Part shown: piece after piece, positions 1 to 4,913 of the stretch | Layout: every line of letters starts with the position of its first letter | How positions within the stretch are numbered: the stretch's first letter is position 1 | Source: a bacterium | Lineage (GTDB): Bacteria > Patescibacteria > Paceibacteria > UBA9973 > SBAW01 | DNA length: 5,265 nt | Reading direction: 5' to 3' | Assembly (NCBI GenBank): GCA_021825025.1 | Contig: JAKAIP010000057.1 | Location: 1 to 5,265 of the forward strand | The notes under the pieces: generated by a model | The model's database searches: none | What the model was told of the DNA's origin: nothing | Seen by the model: only the letters and a program-made list of their open reading frames with translations | Program-made: the position numbers and the translations under genes

Positions 1-762
1 GCGGTGGAAGAAGAAGAAAAACAATTCCGTACTGCGCTTAAACGGGGTATAGGACTATTCAATGCATGGAAGCAAAACAGAACGTCGAATGATCTCCCTG
101 CCGACTTGTTATTTACATTAGTAACCACGCATGGATTTCCTTTGGAGATGATACAGGAAGTAGCGCAAGAAGAAGGGATACGAGTCAATGTGGACACATT
201 CCATGCGCGTATGCGTGAGCATCAAGATCTTTCTCGCAAAGGCGCAGAAAAGAAATTCAAAGGAGGATTGGCTGATACTTCAGAACAGACGACTCGCTTA
301 CATACTGCGCACCATCTTTTACTTCGGGCATTACAGCTGGTACTGGGTCCAGAAGTAAAGCAACGTGGTAGTAACATTACTCAAGAACGGTTACGCATTG
401 ATTTTTCATACGGACAGAAGCTTACTGATGCACAAAAAGAAGAAATCGAGCGTATGGTGAACACTGTAATACAGGAAGATCTTCCAGTTATTAAAAGCGA
501 GATGGAAAAGACGCAAGCGGAAGCATTACATGCAGAACATGAATTTGGGGCGGTATATCCGGATCGGGTAACAATCTATTCTGTTGGACCAAAAGAAGCG
601 ACTATAGAGGAGCCGTGCTTTGAAAAAGCTTTTTCTATTGAATTCTGCGGTGGACCGCATGTTTCCCATACGGGCGAACTCGGTATATTTACCATTCAGA
701 AAGAGGAGGGGGTCGGAGGAGGAATCCGCCGAATAAAAGCAACCCTGAGTAATGGATCATAG
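1..762 (+). CDS. alaS: Alanyl-tRNA synthetase, C-terminal part with editing domain (5' end outside window)
   Basis: Cytoplasmic enzyme that charges tRNA-Ala and hydrolyses mischarged Ser/Gly-tRNA-Ala. The reading frame is open from base 1, so the N-terminal catalytic core lies upstream of the window. Counting from the GTG at base 4, residues 1-90 match the end of the aminoacylation half (THGFPLEMI, equivalent to the usual DTYGFPL). The editing domain follows: HTAHH at 100-104 and CGGPH at 215-219 supply the four zinc-type ligands H100, H104, C215 and H219, and RIDFSY and GIRRIKATL are also typical. The beta-barrel segment that normally separates the two parts is missing, and the protein stops straight after the editing domain without the C-Ala oligomerisation domain. 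This short form is, from memory, usual in CPR bacteria. The second His-motif threonine is replaced (HTAHH rather than HTATH), but no metal ligand is lost. Identification is firm. It ends in TAG, 31 nt before the next chosen start. Confidence 0.96.
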   Translation, partial: AVEEEEKQFRTALKRGIGLFNAWKQNRTSNDLPADLLFTLVTTHGFPLEMIQEVAQEEGIRVNVDTFHARMREHQDLSRKGAEKKFKGGLADTSEQTTRLHTAHHLLLRALQLVLGPEVKQRGSNITQERLRIDFSYGQKLTDAQKEEIERMVNTVIQEDLPVIKSEMEKTQAEALHAEHEFGAVYPDRVTIYSVGPKEATIEEPCFEKAFSIEFCGGPHVSHTGELGIFTIQKEEGVGGGIRRIKATLSNGS

Positions 763-778
763 ATGCACATATGCGTTA

Positions 779-784
779 TATAAT
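779..784 (+). promoter_or_regulatory. Candidate -10 element (TATAAT) before the actin-like gene
   Basis: A perfect TATAAT lies in the short gap after alaS, 9 nt before the ATG at 794. Transcription would start near 791, giving a leader of about 3 nt. No good -35 hexamer is visible 16-18 nt upstream (ATCATA at 756-761 is poor) and there is no TGn extension. It may be a real weak promoter or simply AT-rich spacer. Confidence 0.4.
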
Positions 785-793
785 GGTGTAAAC

Positions 794-1750
794 ATGCCTC
801 TCTTTACTGCAAAATCATCAGGAAAAACCATTGCTATCGTTGACGTTGAAAATGGTACTGTTGGCACTGGACTCGTGCATCTTTCTGCCCATTCTTCTCC
901 TCAATTTTTTGCAGAAAAAAGAATTCCATTTCCCTATAAAGAACAAGTGCATGGCGCCGCACTACTTGCTCACGCAGAACAATCGGTACAAGAGGGATTG
1001 TTGCATATAAGCGAGGTGGCAGCTCGTATACGCTTGCATCCATCACTCAATATCAATGCAGACATAGAACGCATCCTTTTCTTTCTTGGAGCCCCGTGGA
1101 GCGAATTTATGATTTCCGCCCCACAAGAATACCGCACGGTCGCTCCGCGAATATTAACCACAAAACTTAAGCGCCTCGGTGCACAGCAGTTTGATGGAGT
1201 ATCTGTATCGTTCCATACCAGTAGCGTGGCGACTGCCAATACGATGGCGTTGTTTTATCCTAACGAAACGAGTGCGCTATGCATTGTAAACGGAGAGCTA
1301 TCAGAGCTTATTGTGCACCAAGGTGAGCGTATCCTTGGAAGAGCAACTTTTCCGACAGGAACACGCACAATAGATCGTACTCTGCAGGTGCATGCAGGAA
1401 TGCGTCCAAATGAAGTGACTTCTGCACTCCAGCTTTCTCCAGCATACCTTTCAGAAACACTCGCCGTTGTACAAGACCATTTTCTGGAACAACTCTATGT
1501 CGTTGCACGATCTCTTGTGGAAGAGGGGAAAGTAAAACATTTTTTCATTATTGCCCAAGAACCATATGGCGAATGGTTGGCTAGAGCGATAGCAGACTCT
1601 CCGGCAATTGCATCACTTTGTAGCGGCGGGGGGACTGTGCGTGTATTGCGCGCATCGCAGTTTACCCCTTATTTCCAAGCAAAGAACGAACGTTCAGACG
1701 TAATGTTGCTACTGGAAGCATTGTTTGCGTGCAGTATGCATCGTGTATAA
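794..1750 (+). CDS. FtsA/PilM-like actin-fold protein, degenerate (uncharacterised CPR family)
   Basis: A 318-residue protein with no signal peptide or membrane segment, so probably cytoplasmic. I recognise the style of an uncharacterised CPR protein resembling the FtsA/PilM/MreB actin-like ATPases. Residues 14-28 (AIVDVENGTVGTGLV) sit where the phosphate-1 loop would be. FFLGAPW (96-102) and VSFHTSSVA (138-146) resemble conserved strands of that family. ALCIVNGELSELIV (161-174) sits where the phosphate-2 loop (usually DVGGEVTEL) would be, but the acidic residue is gone, so ATP hydrolysis may be lost. Only about 25 residues separate the W102 region from VSVSFH, which suggests a missing subdomain. 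A further ATG at 752 overlaps the end of alaS and would add 14 residues unlike the family. I chose 794 because the recognisable sequence begins shortly after it. The next gene starts 7 nt downstream, suggesting a joint function. The fold assignment is an inference and the specific role is unknown. Confidence 0.6.
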   Translation: MPLFTAKSSGKTIAIVDVENGTVGTGLVHLSAHSSPQFFAEKRIPFPYKEQVHGAALLAHAEQSVQEGLLHISEVAARIRLHPSLNINADIERILFFLGAPWSEFMISAPQEYRTVAPRILTTKLKRLGAQQFDGVSVSFHTSSVATANTMALFYPNETSALCIVNGELSELIVHQGERILGRATFPTGTRTIDRTLQVHAGMRPNEVTSALQLSPAYLSETLAVVQDHFLEQLYVVARSLVEEGKVKHFFIIAQEPYGEWLARAIADSPAIASLCSGGGTVRVLRASQFTPYFQAKNERSDVMLLLEALFACSMHRV

Positions 1751-1751
1751 T
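1746..1751 (+). promoter_or_regulatory. Possible -10 element (TATAAT) overlapping the stop of the preceding gene
   Basis: TATAAT ends 6 nt before the ATG at 1758, so transcription from it would begin on the start codon and give a leaderless mRNA. It overlaps the GTA TAA end of the actin-like gene, so it may be a by-product of those two codons. The nearest -35-like hexamer (TTGTTT at 1721-1726) is 19 nt away and matches only three bases of the consensus. Confidence 0.25.
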
Positions 1752-1757
1752 TTTCTT

Positions 1758-3017
1758 ATGCAAGACATGATTCCTCCACGGGAGCGTTCCATTCGCAATA
1801 TTCCTATTAGCACTAATACAAACCATCCGATACCACCTCGCCAAACACCACCTTCCTCAAGACGCCCTTCTCGAACTCCTTTCTTCCGGAACATTTTATG
1901 GATCCTTGGCATTCTGTTGGTATGTGCCCTTGCAGGGGTAGTATTTTCTGCTTTTTTTGAAAATACAACGGTAACGCTGTACCCGCATACGCAAACAGTC
2001 AATACAACCGGAGCCATTACTGCCCAGCCTGACGCAGGAAACGGCACACTTGCGTATCAAACCCTTTCTGTTACTCGATCTGCTACTACTAGCGCTTCTG
2101 CATCCGGTACGCAGCATGTAGTGAAATCAGCGACCGGTATAATTACTATCTACAACGCCTATAGCACTAAACCGCAGAAACTTATTACTAACACTCGTTT
2201 TGCAGCGCCCAGTGGAGACATTTACCGCATTCATGCGCCAGTAACTGTGCCTGGCGCCACAAGGACTAGTACAGGTCTGCAACCTGGTACGGTTTCTGCG
2301 ACCATATATGCCGATGGTCCTGGCAGCGCATATAATCTTGCAAGTACCACATCGTTTACAATCCCTGGGCTGAAAAATACACCAGAGTACACGACCGTAT
2401 ATGCTCAATCACAAGGTTCAATCTCCGGTGGTTTTATTGGCAATCAACCAACAGTGGCACCTGCTGACCTGACCACGGCTGAGGCGAACCTGAAGCAATC
2501 ATTGGATAGCGGCGTATCGACAGCGGTGAACAGTAGTATTCCACCAGGGTTCAGTCTTATTCCCGGCACATTGCAAGTCTCCTATACCGATATTGCGCAG
2601 ACGCAAAATCCTGATACGTCGATCACTTTTGCGCAGAGTGCGACCGGTATAGCGGCGATTGTTCGGGACACCGACTTAGCTGCCGCAGTTGCCAAGCAGA
2701 CTATTCCTACCTACAACAATGAACCAGTTACCTTCGCACATCCGGAAACGCTTTCTATTTCTTTGGGGGTAAGCCCTGGAAAAACACTTGGCCCGCTTTC
2801 TCTGCTTGTAGGAAACCCAGTCACTATCGTATGGCAGATTGATCAGAATGCGGTAGCCCAGGCGTTACTAGGTAAGCCGAAATCATCCTTTGAAACTATC
2901 ATTCAATCATTTGCCCCCGCGGTGGAACAGGCGAAAGCGCAAGTACGACCGTTTTGGGAATCGCATTTTCCCACCAATCCCCAGAAACTGACCATCACCG
3001 TCATGTCTCCACAGTGA
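1758..3017 (+). CDS. Single-pass membrane protein with large extracytoplasmic beta-rich region (baseplate-J-like CPR protein)
   Basis: A 419-residue bitopic protein. Residues 1-43 form a cytoplasmic tail rich in Pro and Arg, beginning MQDMIPPRERSIRNIP, a style I associate with uncharacterised CPR membrane proteins. One hydrophobic segment spans about 44-67 (FRNILWILGILLVCALAGVVF). The arginines before it predict N-in, C-out topology. The exterior part is rich in Thr, Ser, Ala and Gly. Residues about 118-205 (GTQHVVKSATGIITIYNAYS, then FAAPSGDIYRI, PGTVSATIYADGPGSAYNL and TIPG) match the pattern of baseplate J/gp47-like domains in CPR proteins. Residues 235-310 form a second, less clear domain. 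The only cysteine (C56) is in the membrane segment. The longer frame from 1725 overlaps the upstream gene, and the internal ATG at 1767 would remove only three residues. I chose 1758 because the conserved-looking tail starts there. It ends in tandem TGA TGA. Its tight coupling to the actin-like gene suggests they act together at the envelope. Function unknown. Confidence 0.7.
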   Translation: MQDMIPPRERSIRNIPISTNTNHPIPPRQTPPSSRRPSRTPFFRNILWILGILLVCALAGVVFSAFFENTTVTLYPHTQTVNTTGAITAQPDAGNGTLAYQTLSVTRSATTSASASGTQHVVKSATGIITIYNAYSTKPQKLITNTRFAAPSGDIYRIHAPVTVPGATRTSTGLQPGTVSATIYADGPGSAYNLASTTSFTIPGLKNTPEYTTVYAQSQGSISGGFIGNQPTVAPADLTTAEANLKQSLDSGVSTAVNSSIPPGFSLIPGTLQVSYTDIAQTQNPDTSITFAQSATGIAAIVRDTDLAAAVAKQTIPTYNNEPVTFAHPETLSISLGVSPGKTLGPLSLLVGNPVTIVWQIDQNAVAQALLGKPKSSFETIIQSFAPAVEQAKAQVRPFWESHFPTNPQKLTITVMSPQ

Positions 3018-3033
3018 TGAACGGAAAAAAGCG

Positions 3034-3062
3034 TTGACACATAACAATCTGTACAGTAGTAT
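3034..3062 (+). promoter_or_regulatory. Strong sigma-70-type promoter for the infA-rpoA ribosomal cluster
   Basis: A perfect -35 TTGACA (3034-3039) and a -10 TAGTAT (3057-3062, five of six consensus bases) are separated by the ideal 17 nt. They lie in the 62-nt gap between the membrane-protein gene and infA. The predicted transcription start is near 3069, leaving a leader of only about 11 nt before infA, with no ribosome binding site in it. This is the best promoter in the window and marks the boundary of the ribosomal operon. Confidence 0.8.
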
Positions 3063-3079
3063 GCATAGCGTCGTTCAGA

Positions 3080-3292
3080 ATGGATAAAGAAGCATCGGAA
3101 GTACAAGGCACGGTCGAAGAGGCTCTGCCCAATACCTTATTTCGCGTCCAGTTGGACGAAACGAAAGAAACGTTGCTTGCCTATCTTGCTGGAAAAATGC
3201 GCCTCCACCGCATCAAGGTGCTGGTAGGGGATCGCGTTGTTCTGCAGTTGGATCCATATGGCGGCAAGGGCCGGATTGTTCGCCGGCTCTAA
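3080..3292 (+). CDS. infA: Translation initiation factor IF-1
   Basis: A 70-residue cytoplasmic protein of the usual IF-1 length. It binds the A site of the small ribosomal subunit during initiation, with IF-2 and IF-3. It is a single OB-fold (S1-like) domain: [17 protein letters not shown] (9-25), [18 protein letters not shown] (34-51) and [13 protein letters not shown] (58-70) line up with the E. coli protein (QGTVLETLPNTMFRVEL, ISGKMRKNYIRILTGD, LTPYDLSKGRIV). The ATG at 3080 fits the family N-terminus. The nine bases before it (tcgttcaga) contain no Shine-Dalgarno sequence. First gene after the strong promoter at 3034-3062, and followed 5 nt later by rpmJ, as in most bacteria. Firm identification. 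Confidence 0.97.
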   Translation: MDKEASEVQGTVEEALPNTLFRVQLDETKETLLAYLAGKMRLHRIKVLVGDRVVLQLDPYGGKGRIVRRL

Positions 3293-3297
3293 CTCAT

Positions 3298-3411
3298 ATG
3301 AAAGTAAAAGCTTCTATTAAACCTCGATGTGCGCACTGCAAATTCGCTCGACGAAAAGGACAGCTGCGTATCATTTGCACTAATCCTCGCCACAAGCAGC
3401 GGCAGGGATAA
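3298..3411 (+). CDS. rpmJ: 50S ribosomal protein L36 (bL36)
   Basis: A very small gene encoding 37 residues: [14 protein letters not shown], then [20 protein letters not shown], then RQG. L36 binds 23S rRNA in the large subunit. The zinc-binding C-x2-C-x12-C-x4-H set is complete (C11, C14, C27, H32), so this is the zinc-containing (C+) form. The C-terminal NPRHKQRQG is the family hallmark. The length is exactly that of typical L36. It sits between infA (5-nt gap) and rpsM (18-nt gap), the standard order. No ribosome binding site is visible, so translation may be coupled to infA. Firm identification. Confidence 0.97.
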   Translation: MKVKASIKPRCAHCKFARRKGQLRIICTNPRHKQRQG

Positions 3412-3429
3412 TATTTTTGTAATCAAACT

Positions 3430-3810
3430 ATGCGTATCAGCGGTATCACTATTCCTAATCAAAAGCGCCTCATGTTCGCACTGACGAGCTTGTACGGTAT
3501 TGGCCAATCACGCGCAAAAACGATATGTGCGCAGGCAAAGATTGATCCGATGCGCAAGACAGAAGAACTTTCTTCGGAAGAAGAAGGAACACTCCGATCG
3601 ATCATTGAAACTTTTAAACTGGAAGGCGATCTCAAACGAGAAGTTGCAGGAAATGTGAAGCGCCTCAAAGACATTCAATCCTACCGAGGTATGCGCCACG
3701 GCAGACATCTCCCTGCTCGCGGACAGCGGACTAAGACAAACTCTCGCACCGTGCGAGGAAATGTTCGCAAGACGATGGGATCTGGCCGCCGAAAAGTTGA
3801 AAAGACATAG
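3430..3810 (+). CDS. rpsM: 30S ribosomal protein S13 (uS13)
   Basis: A 126-residue protein of the small-subunit head that contacts 16S rRNA, S19 and the P-site tRNA. The N-terminus MRISGITIPNQKRLMFALTSLYGIG (first 25 residues) shows the usual S13 opening with the helix-two-turns-helix motif (LTSLYGIGQSRA, 18-29). The acidic linker (44-53) and GDLKREVAGNVKRLKDI (66-82) follow. The signature RGMRHGRHLPARGQRTKTNS spans 86-105. The basic tail RTVRGNVRKTMGSGRRKVEKT reaches into the decoding region. Length is slightly above the E. coli protein (118). The ATG at 3430 is the only sensible start. The preceding bases (ttgtaatcaaact) have no Shine-Dalgarno match. A TAATAT at 3409-3414, overlapping the rpmJ stop, is a weak -10 look-alike. 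Firm identification. Confidence 0.97.
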   Translation: MRISGITIPNQKRLMFALTSLYGIGQSRAKTICAQAKIDPMRKTEELSSEEEGTLRSIIETFKLEGDLKREVAGNVKRLKDIQSYRGMRHGRHLPARGQRTKTNSRTVRGNVRKTMGSGRRKVEKT

Positions 3811-3825
3811 TATTTATTGTATAAA
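3797..3825 (+). promoter_or_regulatory. Candidate internal promoter before rpsK
   Basis: TTGAAA (3797-3802) and TATAAA (3820-3825) each match five of six consensus bases and are separated by exactly 17 nt. The -35 lies in the last codons of rpsM and the -10 in the 29-nt gap before rpsK. Transcription would begin near 3832, about 8 nt before the rpsK ATG at 3840. The -10 is inside an all-AT inverted repeat (ATTTAT/ATAAAT), which may raise the chance of a false match. It could give S11, S4 and RpoA extra expression independent of the infA promoter. Confidence 0.5.
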
Positions 3826-3839
3826 TCACCGGTATTCCT

Positions 3840-4268
3840 ATGGGTAAGAAACGAATAGTCAAAAAAGGAGGAGACATGGACAGCGGCAAACGCGGCGCCT
3901 CTGGTCGTACGCCTCGACGCAAACTGGAAACAGGGATCCTTCACGTTGAATCGACATACAACAATACCAAAGTAAGTCTTACAGATACCGCAGGAAATAT
4001 GGTGGTATGGTCTTCCAGCGGTAGCCTGGGATTTTCCGGCGCAAAGAAAGGTACGCCGTTTGCAGCAGCAAAAGTGGGAGAACTAATCGGCGACAAAGCA
4101 AATGCTATGGGCGTCAAAGAGGTAGCAGTAATTATTTCAGGCGTAGGAGCCGGTCGGGAATCTTCTGTTCGTGCATTCAGTACGAAAGGTATTCAAATAC
4201 AATCCATTAAAGATATTACCCCTGTGCCGCATAACGGCCCTCGGCCGCCAAAACCGCGTCGCGTATAA
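3840..4268 (+). CDS. rpsK: 30S ribosomal protein S11 (uS11)
   Basis: A 142-residue protein of the small-subunit platform; it contacts 16S rRNA and lines the mRNA exit channel. Conserved blocks: STYNNTKVSLTDTAGNMVVW (38-57), GSLGFSGAKKGTPFAAAKVG (61-80), GVGAGRES (101-108) and DITPVPHNGPRPPKPRRV (125-142), the S11 hallmark ending. The start at 3840 gives an N-terminal MGKKRIVKK extension that I recognise from other CPR S11 proteins. A second ATG at 3876 would give 130 residues, the length usual in other bacteria (E. coli 129), and is preceded by AAGGAGG. I prefer 3840 because of the CPR-type N-terminus and the promoter-like pair placed just before it, but the start is not settled. It is followed 7 nt later by rpsD. 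Identification of the product is firm. Confidence 0.96.
   Translation: MGKKRIVKKGGDMDSGKRGASGRTPRRKLETGILHVESTYNNTKVSLTDTAGNMVVWSSSGSLGFSGAKKGTPFAAAKVGELIGDKANAMGVKEVAVIISGVGAGRESSVRAFSTKGIQIQSIKDITPVPHNGPRPPKPRRV
3865..3871 (+). promoter_or_regulatory. Shine-Dalgarno-like AAGGAGG before an alternative rpsK start
   Basis: This is a perfect anti-16S match, 4 nt before the in-frame ATG at 3876 and inside the longer rpsK reading frame, where it encodes part of KKGGD. It is the only such match placed near a possible start in this window. It could support a shorter S11 of 130 residues, or be a chance result of Lys-Gly-Gly codons. Similar purine runs occur inside alaS where no start follows. Confidence 0.3.
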
Positions 4269-4269
4269 C
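4264..4269 (+). promoter_or_regulatory. Possible -10-like hexamer (TATAAC) at the rpsK/rpsD junction
   Basis: TATAAC ends 6 nt before the rpsD ATG, which would produce a leaderless rpsD transcript. It is made of the last Val codon and stop of rpsK (GTA TAA) plus one base, and the S11 C-terminus RRV is nearly universal, so it is probably constrained by protein sequence. The -35 position (TCGGCC, 4241-4246) is not promoter-like. Listed mainly because it fits the window-wide pattern. Confidence 0.12.
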
Positions 4270-4275
4270 ATCCAT

Positions 4276-4878
4276 ATGATCATCGGACCAAAGTATAAAA
4301 TTTGTAAACGCCTCGGTGCCTCGGTATTTGAAAAATGCCAAACCCAAAAGTTTCAACTTGCAGAAACGCGTTCTCCACGCCGAGTAAAGCGTGGCGGCAG
4401 TGAATTCGGCGCTCAGTTGCTTGAAAAACAAAAAGCCCGCTTTATGTACGGACTCTCTGAACGCCAGTTCAGTCGCTATGTGCATGAAGCAATGGAAAAG
4501 AAGGGAAGTGATAGTACCGGCACTCTCCTTTCTCGGTTGGAATCGCGCCTTGATAATGTGGTCTTCCGAAGCGGCTTCACTAAGACACGCCGTGCCGCTC
4601 GGCAAGCAGTCTCTCATGGTCATATCACTGTCAACGGTCGAAGAGTGACAATACCGTCTTATTGTGTCACAATGGGAGACGTTGTCGCTATTCGACAGGA
4701 AAGCCGCATAAGCCCGCTCTTTGCGAATCGCAAGGAGGTAGCAGTGGAACAAACCCTGCCGATGTGGCTTTCCGGTGATGAAAGCGGTTTTGCAGTGACA
4801 ATTCAGGCAAGGCCAGGTGTAGGCGAGGCAGAAGCGGCATTTGATGCTGCGAAGACTATTCAATTTTATAGTCGATAG
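4276..4878 (+). CDS. rpsD: 30S ribosomal protein S4 (uS4)
   Basis: A 200-residue primary 16S rRNA-binding protein that nucleates 30S assembly; in E. coli it also represses its own operon. The N-terminal part contains GPKYKICKRLG (4-14), FGAQLLEKQKARFMYGLSER (44-63) and QFSRYV. The S4 RNA-binding domain spans about 86-150, with SRLESRLDNVVFRSG (86-100), ARQAVSHGHITVNGRRVTIP (108-127) and SYCVTMGDVVAI (128-139). Only two cysteines (C10, C21) remain in the region where zinc-type S4 proteins have four, so a full zinc site is unlikely. The usual PPGQHG-type loop is shortened. The frame is open further upstream to 4171, but that stretch overlaps rpsK and is unlike S4. The ATG at 4276 gives the CPR-style start MIIGPKYKIC. 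No Shine-Dalgarno; the gap from rpsK is 7 nt. Firm identification. Confidence 0.97.
   Translation: MIIGPKYKICKRLGASVFEKCQTQKFQLAETRSPRRVKRGGSEFGAQLLEKQKARFMYGLSERQFSRYVHEAMEKKGSDSTGTLLSRLESRLDNVVFRSGFTKTRRAARQAVSHGHITVNGRRVTIPSYCVTMGDVVAIRQESRISPLFANRKEVAVEQTLPMWLSGDESGFAVTIQARPGVGEAEAAFDAAKTIQFYSR
4854..4873 (+). terminator. Weak stem-loop followed by T-rich tract at the end of rpsD
   Basis: GACTAT (4854-4859) and ATAGTC (4868-4873) form a perfect 6-bp inverted repeat with an 8-nt loop, followed by a T-rich run (4879-4890) in the gap before rpoA. The stem has only two G-C pairs, so it is too weak for a good intrinsic terminator. It could reduce read-through into rpoA slightly, or be chance. 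Confidence 0.2.
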
Positions 4879-4899
4879 TTTTTATTATTTATCTAGTAT
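4872..4899 (+). promoter_or_regulatory. Weak promoter-like pair before rpoA
   Basis: TCGATA (4872-4877, four of six -35 bases) and TAGTAT (4894-4899, the same -10 hexamer as the infA promoter) are separated by 16 nt. They lie at the rpsD end and in the 35-nt gap before rpoA. Transcription would begin near 4906, about 8 nt before the rpoA start. The gap is AT-rich, so chance matches are likely. Confidence 0.27.
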
Positions 4900-4913
4900 T
4901 CAACGATTGAGTT

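Noticed and set aside
700..725. Purine-rich gaggaggggg/cggaggagg run resembling a ribosome binding site
   Set aside because: It encodes the EEGVGGG part of the AlaRS editing domain and is about 70 nt from the next start, too far to act as a binding site.
752..793. Longer N-terminus for the actin-like protein from the ATG at 752
   Set aside because: It overlaps the end of alaS by 11 nt, has no ribosome binding site, and adds 14 residues (MDHRCTYALYNGVN) unlike the family; 794 fits better.
1725..1757. Longer N-terminus for the membrane protein
   Set aside because: It overlaps the end of the upstream gene and adds a hydrophobic stretch (MRAVCIVYNFL) with no family support before the conserved-looking MQDMIPP start.
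3015..3047. Recoded TGA (as in Gracilibacteria/Absconditabacteria) at the tandem TGA TGA
   Set aside because: Reading through would add only a few codons to a TAA, glycine is encoded by GGN throughout, and none of the conserved proteins contains an internal TGA. The standard code fits.
3412..3429. An S4-binding translational operator before rpsM, as in E. coli
   Set aside because: Only 18 AT-rich bases separate rpmJ from rpsM, with no visible nested pseudoknot, so the E. coli-type control site is not supported.
4171..4275. Longer N-terminus for S4 from an ATG inside rpsK
   Set aside because: These 35 residues are an out-of-frame reading of the S11 C-terminus; S4 homology starts at 4276.
4216..4863. 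Long open frame of 215 codons on the minus strand opposite rpsD
   Set aside because: It lies almost entirely antisense to a firmly identified S4 gene, has a cysteine-rich, family-less translation, and has no start signals. It is a shadow of S4 codon use.
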